A stretch of 64,000 bases of DNA, taken from assembly GCF_001623525.1 (NCBI RefSeq), contig NZ_CP015225.1, positions 868,001 through 932,000 of the forward strand, given 5' to 3'. The first letter of the stretch is position 1; every line of letters begins with the position of its first letter. Of the stretch, positions 43,895 through 52,486 are shown one piece after another. Made by a program: the position numbers and the translations under genes. Origin of the DNA: Pseudomonas fluorescens. Lineage in GTDB: Bacteria; Pseudomonadota; Gammaproteobacteria; Pseudomonadales; Pseudomonadaceae. The notes beneath the pieces were generated by a model. The model had not been told where the DNA came from. It made no database searches and saw only the letters and a list, made by a program, of their open reading frames with translations.

Positions 43895-46589
43895 ACGCAC
43901 TATTTTTTGGATGGAAAGACTGATTGTCGTTGAAGGGCACGGTTCGGTAATCGCTTTTTGCTGTTCTGGCGATCAGATGGTTTTGTGACGTTTATCTCGA
44001 TAGGAAGCGCTCAGTCGTGAGTGTGCGAGACGGCTCGGCTCACCATTGATTTTTACATTTGAGGGTATGGCAATGGCAACTACCTATACGTTGGCAGAGC
44101 TTCTGAGCTGGATGAAGGATCAGGATCGCATGAGCAAATGGGATGCGATTGTGGCCATGGAGCGCAACAAAACCAATCTGCTGCTGATTCAAAACTACAT
44201 TGATAAGTTCAGTTACGGCAGCTATATCCCGTACATTACCGGAGCCATTGCAACAGGTGGCATTGGTGGCAATTTTCGGGAATATATTCAAGAGTTTGTA
44301 ATGGATGTACCTCGTTTGCATTACGAGGATACCGGTCTTGATAGTTCGAAGGCCAATCTGCGGATGGCCGTTGTGGCCGGTCGTCAAGTCTCCATCGAAA
44401 AAGACGTGACGGTGTGGCATGCCAAGCGCATCTTGGATTATGACCCGCTGGACGGGCCGAGCTTATTCCTGGACCTGTTATTGCCCGAGGTGTCGGGAGA
44501 AATTGCCGACAATGGGAACATCCGCCTGGACCTGAGCAAAAGCGATAACTTTCGCTTGACGTTTGCCGAAACCCAGACAGAACAAGAGCTGGCCGGCAGC
44601 GTTTTCAAGGCCTTGTTTAATCGATTGGATGATGAACAGCGTGTCTGGACCCTGGGCACGATTAAGCGGGGCAGCAACCCCATGATGCAACCGCGTTCTT
44701 TCGGCTTGCGCACGCAGCGGGGTGCCCAGGAGGGCGAGGGAGCGATGCTTGCCTTCGTGCGCATGGAGGGTAGACATGAGGGAGCCTTTCCTGGTGCGAA
44801 CAGTGGTTTTCGTTACTTGATCCCGAATGACGCCGGAAGAGATTACTCTGCCACTGTATTGGTAGGGCGAGGCCGAGTAGTTATTGCTGAGTTGGTTCGA
44901 TCGCTGGGGGAAATGATTGATAGCGATGATTTTGATCTTGTTTTTGATAATGATAGCGGAGACGTTACTGCGACAGCTAAAGGCGGGGGTATTACGGTTC
45001 CTCGTGGGACATTTAATCATCGTTTGGATATGAATCCCGTGGTGGGAGGGCCAATATGGGCGGATCTTGAGGTTGTTCATCCTGAATTTCTTCTGGCGGC
45101 CAGTGGAAGTCTGAAGGTTGCGCTGCGGGGGCAAGAGATTAGCGTCGAGTGGCCGTGTAGCGGGACTATTAACGCTAAAATTAATGTTTTAGAAACTAAT
45201 TATCATCCACTTCAATCGCTCATAGATTTGTATCCGGGCAATACTTTGCGTTACGGCTTAACCGTCACGGCGACCTATCAATTGGTTGATGATGCCGCCG
45301 GCGGCGCGTTAAAAAGAATAAAATTTGATGTTGAAAGCGATGTAGTCCCTGAGCCAGGCGATGATTTTTCCGAATTTGAAAATGCCGTTAAGCGTAAGTT
45401 GATTCTGGAAGGTCAAACAGCGAGTATATCGCTTATACTGTATTTTTTGCTAGGGCTGGCGATGGTGCAGGCTGCTGAAGTTTTACTTCGGTTGTTGACG
45501 ATGGATGCGTCGGGGATGATTGAGGGTGCAATCAAAGAGCAGTTCCCTACGGGCCACGCTGTGATGGGATTTATTGCGGAAAATCTCGAGCTTAACTACG
45601 GCGAAACCATTCAGATGCTCAATTTACAGTCCCCTTATGATGTCGGCCTGTTCGGTCGCATCAATCCCGCTCAAACAACGTTCGCCATCACCACGCCGGA
45701 ACCCCGTATTGCCGCCGGCGCGCCGCACTATGCTTTTGAGGTTTTTCCTGAAAGACCCGGCCTGAAATGGGCTGTTGAGCACTTGCGGCGTCTCGCTGTC
45801 GGCGTAGGTACGATCGATGAAGACACAGGGGTCTATACACCTCCGGCAGTGCACCAGGTCCAGGGGCGTTTCACCCGTGTACGGGTCACCGCAACCGACC
45901 CTGTTACCCAGTTCAGCAGTTCTGCCTTGGTGACGGTAGTCCGCTCGCGCTTGACGATCAATCCACTGATTCAGATTTGCAATAAAGACGAGCGTGTACC
46001 GTTAAAGCTTGGCTATCTGAAGGACGAAGAGGACAGCCCTGCGCCTACGGTGGTCATCAACAATCCGGTTCCGGGGGAGAGCGGTTCTATCGAATCCAAT
46101 AATGGCGTTTACACCTATGTCTCGAATAAAGAAGTCATCGAAGAGAAAACCTATGTGATGGATGAACTCGTGGCGACTTATAAAGGGTATACGGCGTCGG
46201 TTTACATGGTGGTTACACAGACAACTCCCGCGATAACCATTCAAGCCCCTGGCAGCTTGAAAGGTTTGACAGAAGTCGCTTTAAGAGCCATAGCCAATAA
46301 CAGGGATATTACCGAACACGTTGAGTGGAGTATTGAATTCAACGGCCCCGGCTCATGGCACAGCGAAACCCCAGGCGTCTATAAGGTTGACGAAATGGCC
46401 CCGCAGGCTTTCGTGTTCATCAGAGCGTCCTGGGACTCGGTGGTTATAGGTGTTCTTGAAGGTCATCTACTGCTAGCGCTGCCCTTGCTCGATATTCCCG
46501 ATGTGCCGCTGAGTGTTGCCGCGATTGAGGGCGGGACAGGCCTGGCTTATTGATCTGTATAACGACTTGCTTGCAACCCATTTATTAAA
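43880..46589. repeat. Large direct repeat, copy 2 (pairs with 39121-41835)
   Basis: Matches copy 1 from the end of A3 through B2 and 36 bases beyond its stop. Here the flanks are intact (a complete A3 upstream, the B3 ribosome binding site downstream), so this is the less damaged copy. Confidence 0.9.
44073..46553 (+). CDS. Family B protein 2 (near-duplicate of B1)
   Basis: 826 residues from the ATG at 44073 (GAGGG seven bases upstream). Same architecture as B1: P47/TULIP-like N-terminal part (SFGLRTQRG, YLIPNDAGRDYSATVL), a hydrophobic helix (ISLILYFLLGLAMVQAAEVLL), then Ig-like modules (GTIDEDTGVYTPPA). It differs from B1 mainly in residues about 285-485, with minor patches near 45-75 and 570-600. 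It follows A3 after 178 bases and precedes B3 after 50. Function unknown. Confidence 0.82.
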   Translation: MATTYTLAELLSWMKDQDRMSKWDAIVAMERNKTNLLLIQNYIDKFSYGSYIPYITGAIATGGIGGNFREYIQEFVMDVPRLHYEDTGLDSSKANLRMAVVAGRQVSIEKDVTVWHAKRILDYDPLDGPSLFLDLLLPEVSGEIADNGNIRLDLSKSDNFRLTFAETQTEQELAGSVFKALFNRLDDEQRVWTLGTIKRGSNPMMQPRSFGLRTQRGAQEGEGAMLAFVRMEGRHEGAFPGANSGFRYLIPNDAGRDYSATVLVGRGRVVIAELVRSLGEMIDSDDFDLVFDNDSGDVTATAKGGGITVPRGTFNHRLDMNPVVGGPIWADLEVVHPEFLLAASGSLKVALRGQEISVEWPCSGTINAKINVLETNYHPLQSLIDLYPGNTLRYGLTVTATYQLVDDAAGGALKRIKFDVESDVVPEPGDDFSEFENAVKRKLILEGQTASISLILYFLLGLAMVQAAEVLLRLLTMDASGMIEGAIKEQFPTGHAVMGFIAENLELNYGETIQMLNLQSPYDVGLFGRINPAQTTFAITTPEPRIAAGAPHYAFEVFPERPGLKWAVEHLRRLAVGVGTIDEDTGVYTPPAVHQVQGRFTRVRVTATDPVTQFSSSALVTVVRSRLTINPLIQICNKDERVPLKLGYLKDEEDSPAPTVVINNPVPGESGSIESNNGVYTYVSNKEVIEEKTYVMDELVATYKGYTASVYMVVTQTTPAITIQAPGSLKGLTEVALRAIANNRDITEHVEWSIEFNGPGSWHSETPGVYKVDEMAPQAFVFIRASWDSVVIGVLEGHLLLALPLLDIPDVPLSVAAIEGGTGLAY

Positions 46590-46603
46590 TGAGGAAAGTA
46601 GCG

Positions 46604-48886
46604 ATGGCCAGTTATTCGGTAACCGAACTGTTAGGCTGGATGCAGGGCACCAGCCAGATGCGCGAGTGGGATGCATTGTTTGCCTTGTCGGGTCATTCGG
46701 TGAACCAGGCGCTACAAAAGGACCATGCACTCCGATTGAGCCAGGGCATAAGCCTGAATGGCATCACCGGAAGTTACGAGGTGCCGGATACTCCGCTTAC
46801 CCATCACTTGATCGGGTGCTCATTGAGTTATCCCGAGATTTCCTTTCCATCAACGTCGTATGTATCGAATGCCGTGGGTTCATCCCTGCAAGTGAGCGGC
46901 GGTCAAGAAGTGATCACGCAAAAAAAAATTGATCAACAGCTTATCCGGTCGATTTTTCTCTTTAGCCCACTTAATGCTTATAAGTTGGTCACAGACGAGC
47001 AACCGGTTACTTTCCAAGAGCCAGCAGCCGGACGCGATGCGCAGGTCGTGCTGGACCTGACGCTGGCAGAAGAACTCAGGCTGACGAGTTCGCCGGTGCT
47101 GGAGGAACAGGTCGCTGGCGGCAAGTTCTTCAAGGCGCAATTTGAAGCCTTGGCCGATGAACGTTCCGTGTTTCCGTTGGCCAGGTTCCCGGATCAGGAA
47201 AATCCTTTCCTGTGTATCAAGTCCATTGATGTGGGCACTCAATCGAGCGGGGAGGTCGCGGGCGAAGGGGCGTTGCTGTTTTATCAAACCATGGCGATGG
47301 GCAGGCCCGGCTACAAACCGAGCGAATACCGATACCTGATCGCCAATGACGCCGATAAGGACTACGCCAGCACCGCGCTGTTCTCGTCCAGGCTGATCAA
47401 TCGGGCCGCGTTCGGCGGGGCACTGTTGAGCATGTTTGGCAGCAATCACTTCGAACTGATGGAAGACGATGGACATGTGATAGGCATGAAAGCCACCTCG
47501 GGCGAGTTGACCATTACAGCTCGCGATTATAAGGACAATCTTTACGACTTTGGCTGTGACACTTTTGGTATCTCGCTGGTGCAAGGAGCTCAGCCACTGA
47601 CGGCCGAATTTGAACTGACTCGGGCCGTTCAGCACTGGCAAACCAGGGCCGATGTGCCACTGCGTTATCGGCTCCAGGGCAGCACGGGTGGATGGACCTC
47701 TTTTACGGTGACGTTCACCTTCAGCCTTGAGCAGGTGTTTCGGATGATGGTCGATGAGTTCGCGCCGTACGAAGTGGGTGCCGAGTTATTTGTGCCACGC
47801 ACGCAGACGCCGGACGTGACGTATATCAGTGGCCTGCCGGATAACACACCGCAACTCCTGCGCGGTCGGATCGTGGCGTTTATCGGGCATGCGGTTAAAA
47901 CCGCGTTGATCGAGCAGTACGCCGAATGCCTGACGGCCACCGGTACCCAAGTGTTTTTGGCGGATGTAGACCTGGCGGGTGCCCACCGGTTGCAATCGGA
48001 AGTCGTGGCGCTCCCACAGGATTATGTCGACTTTGGCCGGGTTCTTTCCTCCAGCGCCTCGTTCACGATCCGTGCGCCGAAAACGCTGTTACTGCCTGGG
48101 GAAATTGTTTTGTTCGAGGTGGCGCCGGCCGCCCCCGGAGTCAGTTTCACAATAGAGGCGCCGGGCGCTTTGGATCCTGGAAGGATGACGCCAGAAGGGG
48201 AGTACCGGGCACCGCCGGCCCATACGCTGGGCGCAGCCCCTCTTCAGGTACTGGTCATTGCCCGTGATGAGGCCAGTGACGAGCGAAGTGTGGTCGTAGT
48301 AACGGTGATCAGGGAAAGTCTTGTGGTCAATCCCGTTATTCAAGTGTGCAACCCGCAGGATCGCATTTCGTTTTTGGCGGGCTCCATCGGTGGCGGACCA
48401 TTGACGTGGGAAATAAAGAATCGGGTACCGGGTGAAAGTGGAGATTTGGTCCCCAATCCTGCCACCGGTGGATACGACTATATTGCCGCTGACGAGATTA
48501 CGGGTGAGGCCGCCTTTGTTTTCGATGAAATCAACGTGACTGATGAAGACAGCGGCAATACATGGTCAAGTTATGTGGTGGCACAACATAAAAACACGAT
48601 AATGGTTATAAAGCCCGATCTTGAATCTTCCGCCGAAGGTGAACTTCAGTTACGCGCCACGATTAACCACTTTCCCATCGAGGCAGAGTGGTTCCTCCCC
48701 TTTGACGGTCCCGGAGAAATCGATAGCGATACGGGGGTGTATCGTGAAGGCGGACCCAGTGCACAACCTTGCGTCGTCATTGGCGCAAAATGGGTTGAAC
48801 CCGTGCTTGGTCTATTTGAAGGTTACACCATCGTGCCATTACCGTTAGCCGATTCAGGTGCGGTCATTCGAGCGTTGAGTTTGTAA
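46604..48886 (+). CDS. Family B protein 3 (diverged)
   Basis: 760 residues from the ATG at 46604 (GAGGAAAG upstream; the ATG at 46589 overlaps that site and is less likely). No signal peptide. It keeps the B plan at lower similarity: SVTELLGWMQ, REWDALFALSGHSVNQAL, an IDVGTQ segment, YLIANDADKDYASTAL, a long TULIP-like strand/helix region, then Ig-like modules with GPGEIDSDTGVYREGG near the end. It lacks the hydrophobic helix of B1/B2. 29 bases separate it from B4. Function unknown. Confidence 0.8.
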   Translation: MASYSVTELLGWMQGTSQMREWDALFALSGHSVNQALQKDHALRLSQGISLNGITGSYEVPDTPLTHHLIGCSLSYPEISFPSTSYVSNAVGSSLQVSGGQEVITQKKIDQQLIRSIFLFSPLNAYKLVTDEQPVTFQEPAAGRDAQVVLDLTLAEELRLTSSPVLEEQVAGGKFFKAQFEALADERSVFPLARFPDQENPFLCIKSIDVGTQSSGEVAGEGALLFYQTMAMGRPGYKPSEYRYLIANDADKDYASTALFSSRLINRAAFGGALLSMFGSNHFELMEDDGHVIGMKATSGELTITARDYKDNLYDFGCDTFGISLVQGAQPLTAEFELTRAVQHWQTRADVPLRYRLQGSTGGWTSFTVTFTFSLEQVFRMMVDEFAPYEVGAELFVPRTQTPDVTYISGLPDNTPQLLRGRIVAFIGHAVKTALIEQYAECLTATGTQVFLADVDLAGAHRLQSEVVALPQDYVDFGRVLSSSASFTIRAPKTLLLPGEIVLFEVAPAAPGVSFTIEAPGALDPGRMTPEGEYRAPPAHTLGAAPLQVLVIARDEASDERSVVVVTVIRESLVVNPVIQVCNPQDRISFLAGSIGGGPLTWEIKNRVPGESGDLVPNPATGGYDYIAADEITGEAAFVFDEINVTDEDSGNTWSSYVVAQHKNTIMVIKPDLESSAEGELQLRATINHFPIEAEWFLPFDGPGEIDSDTGVYREGGPSAQPCVVIGAKWVEPVLGLFEGYTIVPLPLADSGAVIRALSL

Positions 48887-48915
48887 TCCATCCTTTTATT
48901 GGAAGAGGATTTATC

Positions 48916-51825
48916 ATGGCTACGTTGAATGAAGTTCTTGCGCTTATGCAGGGTAGACTGACTACCCGAGGTTGGGATGCATTATTCATATGCGACCGCC
49001 TTCGCATTAATTATCTTCTGGAACAGCAATATGTAACGCGTTATGAAGAGTTCACTTTCTTACCCTATTTGAATGGTCGCACTGTCATTAACGCGTCTGA
49101 GAGTCAGTCTGTCGAGGTTAAATCAATCGTTCTCGGTGCGCCGAAGGTGTCTTTCGAGAGTGCGACCTTAGCGGACTCCAGTGCTACGGTGACGATGAAT
49201 ATCGTGGGCGGGGAAATCAAGACGTGGCAATCTCGAGTGGGCGCTTCGGACACTCTATTGTCCACGGGTTACATCACCGAACAACAGGGTTTCACCCTGA
49301 CGATGAAGGTCAACTTGTTCTTGGTGGTGGCTGAAGTCGACCGGCAAGGCCGTATCACGATGGATTTGAAGGGGGCCAGTACCTTTACCTGCGATCTCTT
49401 GGGCGGGGAGCACGCAGAGCGCCTCGGTGCCTATTTTAAAGAGCAGTTTGACAAATTGTCGTCGGACCAGACGGTGTTTCAGCTGGGACGAATCGGCCTC
49501 AAGGGCTACCACGGGCTTGCCCCAAGGCGTTTCCGCCTGCGGACCCAGGCTGCACCCGGAGCGAAGGTCAGAGGTGCGGCAAATGAAGGCGATGGTGTGG
49601 TGCTCGCATTGATCGAACTGCTGGCCGGTAGTGGCCCGGGGCAAGAACTCGGTGTCGACTTTCCTTACTTGATGCCCGATGACACCAATCCTGGTGGTGA
49701 TCGCAAATACACCGCCTTGTGGGTGTTATCCCGGGACATGCTGAGGTATGCCAACAATAACGACGTAGAGTTACCGGCGCATCTATCTTTCCCCGGACTG
49801 AATTTCTACGAAGAAGTCTCGCAACACACACCTCATGACGTGGTGTCGTTTGGTCGCATCAGCCCCGCACAGACCAGCATACGCCTGGAGCCCGCGTTCC
49901 CAGTCATCGAGGCCGGGGGGCGACAGCAATTCCAGCTACTCGATTGGGAAGGCAGGACGCTGACGGCCAAAACGTGGAAAGCCGTCAGCCTGCAAAGTCA
50001 CTCCGAGGACGGGCACGGCACCATAGACAATGGCTTGTATAGGGCGGTGTCGTCGCAACGTATTGGCTACCACTCGTTGCGTGTGCTGGTGACGGCTACC
50101 TATGAAAACAACGGCAAAACCTACACCGCCTCGACTTTGCTCAGGGTGGACTACAGCAAGGTGGAAATCGCGCCGAAACTGGTGACCCACTTGCTCAAGA
50201 AGGAACCTGGCGAAGTTACACTGAACGCGACCGCGATGGGGCAGGAAGCCCGATGCAGCCTGCTTGCGCCGCTACAAGGCAGCCTGACCAGGGTTGCCGA
50301 CACGCAGTGGCGGTTCGTGGCCAGCGCCGAGGCTGAGCTCAAGAGCTTCTCGATTCAGAAGGTGCTGTGCGAGACGCTCGGTGCTAACGTCAAAACAACG
50401 CAATCTACCCTGGTGCTGGACAATGCCCAGTCGTTTTTAAGCGTCGAGCCGGCTGTGGTGGAGCGTCTCAACGCCGCCAATACGGTGCAATTGAACCACG
50501 ATGTTTCTCTGATGCCGCAGGTGCCGCGGCGGTGGCGAGTGGTCAGTGGTGTCGGCAGCGTGGACGAAGGGCTTTACACCGCCCCACCGCAAGGGGTGGA
50601 GCAGACAAGCGTGGCGTTGTGCGAAGTCGTACGTAACGGCGTGGTGTTTTTCCGGGGCTACAGCGTGATTGGCGAAAAACAGCAGGACCCGGATCCGACT
50701 TGGGAAGTCCCCCTGGCCCTGTTCACGATCAAAGTGGTGGGTGGGCCGGAGCTGGATACGCAAGGTAATGTGCTGGCCAATGGTTACCAGCAACTTCATG
50801 TTCAAGTCAGCACCCAGACCAATGGTGTGTGGGATCCAATAGACGAAGAGCTCAAGTACTACAAACTGAGTTTGACGGAGTTGGCAAGCATGCGCCTGCT
50901 CTACAAAAATTACAATGAGCTGCCTTTTATACCGGTGGAGGATCTGGGAGTCGATCCGGGGGCGTCACAAGAGTTGCAAGTGCATAAAATCCTGAGTCCT
51001 TACTTCGACCTGGCCATTCCATCTAACCCCGGCCAAGTACCGAATGCCGACGCTCTGCGAGCAAATGATTCTCTGGTCGAGCAGGATTTCTATCTTCATT
51101 CCGTTGCGCCCGTCAATACCACCGCAACGCTGCATGCCAGATTTCAGAAAGACAGCGCCGATGGCGGTGGTGAGTGGATCGATACAGCGAAAGAGGGGGA
51201 AGAGGGCGTCGGTAAACGAATCACCGTCAGGTCCGTGAAGCCTGCAGAGTTTGTATATGATCTCACTCGGGTGCGCATAGCCGGTGGCAGCGGAGGCGAA
51301 CCTGGCAATGATAACGCTGACTTCGATATGATTCTTAACAGCCAGGATTGGTGGACGTTCAAGTGCAGGGGGCAGGACTTTATCATGCTCGAATGGCTAC
51401 TTCCTGATCAATTAGAACCGGGTGTTCCGAATTTTATTAATGTGTCTTCCATTCGCTGGGAAAGCGAAAAGCTGGAGGAGACTATGTTTAGTTGGCTGGG
51501 CTATTACTTTGAAGATGTTACTGGAAATAATGATTTAAAAAACAAGGTGGCTTTCGATGATTTCATGCCTGATGTTGTAAAAGATCCCCAGCTTCTGGAT
51601 GTTGCCAAATCCACTCGGTATGACCCCTTCACCTTTGCTGTTTTACTGTGTCGAAACGATAACATTCCGTTCATTTTGCCTCGCGCCCATCCGCGTCCGC
51701 GGTTGGATCAAGATTTGAAGGTTGCCTTGCGAGACAAGAACGGCAATCTTCACAAACAGAGAATTTCATTCAAGCCCAAGGGAACCTATTATCATCGTAA
51801 TTATCTGGATAATACGGCTTTATGA
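48916..51825 (+). CDS. Family B protein 4 (long form)
   Basis: 969 residues, GGAAGAGGA six bases before the ATG, no signal peptide. N-terminal part as in other B members: LNEVLALMQ, TRGWDALFICDRLRINYLL, FRLRTQAAPG, then YLMPDDTNPGG. The link FGRISPAQTSIRL matches FGRINPAQTTFAI of B1/B2. Two Ig-like modules follow (GHGTIDNGLYRAVSS, GVGSVDEGLYTAPP). A unique C-terminal extension of about 350 residues follows, with a beta-rich, lectin-like feel (IAGGSGGEPGNDNADFDM) but no motif I can name. It is the last B gene before the small secreted protein and RHS2. Confidence 0.8.
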   Translation: MATLNEVLALMQGRLTTRGWDALFICDRLRINYLLEQQYVTRYEEFTFLPYLNGRTVINASESQSVEVKSIVLGAPKVSFESATLADSSATVTMNIVGGEIKTWQSRVGASDTLLSTGYITEQQGFTLTMKVNLFLVVAEVDRQGRITMDLKGASTFTCDLLGGEHAERLGAYFKEQFDKLSSDQTVFQLGRIGLKGYHGLAPRRFRLRTQAAPGAKVRGAANEGDGVVLALIELLAGSGPGQELGVDFPYLMPDDTNPGGDRKYTALWVLSRDMLRYANNNDVELPAHLSFPGLNFYEEVSQHTPHDVVSFGRISPAQTSIRLEPAFPVIEAGGRQQFQLLDWEGRTLTAKTWKAVSLQSHSEDGHGTIDNGLYRAVSSQRIGYHSLRVLVTATYENNGKTYTASTLLRVDYSKVEIAPKLVTHLLKKEPGEVTLNATAMGQEARCSLLAPLQGSLTRVADTQWRFVASAEAELKSFSIQKVLCETLGANVKTTQSTLVLDNAQSFLSVEPAVVERLNAANTVQLNHDVSLMPQVPRRWRVVSGVGSVDEGLYTAPPQGVEQTSVALCEVVRNGVVFFRGYSVIGEKQQDPDPTWEVPLALFTIKVVGGPELDTQGNVLANGYQQLHVQVSTQTNGVWDPIDEELKYYKLSLTELASMRLLYKNYNELPFIPVEDLGVDPGASQELQVHKILSPYFDLAIPSNPGQVPNADALRANDSLVEQDFYLHSVAPVNTTATLHARFQKDSADGGGEWIDTAKEGEEGVGKRITVRSVKPAEFVYDLTRVRIAGGSGGEPGNDNADFDMILNSQDWWTFKCRGQDFIMLEWLLPDQLEPGVPNFINVSSIRWESEKLEETMFSWLGYYFEDVTGNNDLKNKVAFDDFMPDVVKDPQLLDVAKSTRYDPFTFAVLLCRNDNIPFILPRAHPRPRLDQDLKVALRDKNGNLHKQRISFKPKGTYYHRNYLDNTAL

Positions 51826-51873
51826 TCTTTCCCCTTCGTCCATGATTGGTCGAACCTTTGCAGGTGACTGACA

Positions 51874-52365
51874 ATGAACATTTTTACGAAAATAGGCGCC
51901 GGCTTGCTGATTGTTGCCGTTCAGGCGATGACTGTCGTTCTGGCTCAGGGAAGTATTAAGCTATATCAAAAAGGGAGTATAGAGGATCCTGGTAAGACAT
52001 GCGTTATTGCTATTCCCGCTGCATATAAGGACTATGATATGGCATATCATGGTTGCGATAATGATGTGTACAGCTTTTTTACCCTCGACAATGTGGAGTC
52101 TGCCGTGAGAATTGCCTTCGGTTCGGAAAGGAACTGCCGAGTTACGGGGCCGGGCTATACGGGGGACTGGTACTATATGGTGAAGACCTATATTGATCCC
52201 ACTAATACATCCTTGATTTCACTTCCGGGTGTAGTGGCATCGGCGATACCAGGACAACTTCTCAAACCGGGAGTGATGTTTGTAGAGGGGAAAAACAAAA
52301 ATAATGAGAATGTCGAAGGGAAGCTGTCCTGTGTTTATATATGGCCAGGTACGCCTGCAAGTTAA
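51874..52365 (+). CDS. Small secreted protein, unknown function
   Basis: 163 residues with a Sec signal peptide (MNIFTKIGAGLLIVAVQAMT, cleavage near VLA). The mature part of about 140 residues has four cysteines (TCVIAI, HGCDND, RNCRVTG, LSCVYIW), consistent with two disulfides in a small beta-rich fold; it vaguely resembles beta/gamma-crystallin or lectin-like secreted proteins, without a firm match. AGGTG precedes the ATG. It lies between B4 and RHS2 in the same run and is the only member there with a signal peptide, so it may act outside the cell or protect the periplasm (inference). Confidence 0.75.
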   Translation: MNIFTKIGAGLLIVAVQAMTVVLAQGSIKLYQKGSIEDPGKTCVIAIPAAYKDYDMAYHGCDNDVYSFFTLDNVESAVRIAFGSERNCRVTGPGYTGDWYYMVKTYIDPTNTSLISLPGVVASAIPGQLLKPGVMFVEGKNKNNENVEGKLSCVYIWPGTPAS

Positions 52366-52486
52366 TCATGCCTGCCTAGCGCTCACTTTTGGTGGTGAAA
52401 TCTAAAAGCAAGCGGTTGGGAAGCTCAAGGTTACTCAATATTGGCGCGTGGTTTTCTGAGTTTGTTTCTTTCCAGAGGTGGCAATC

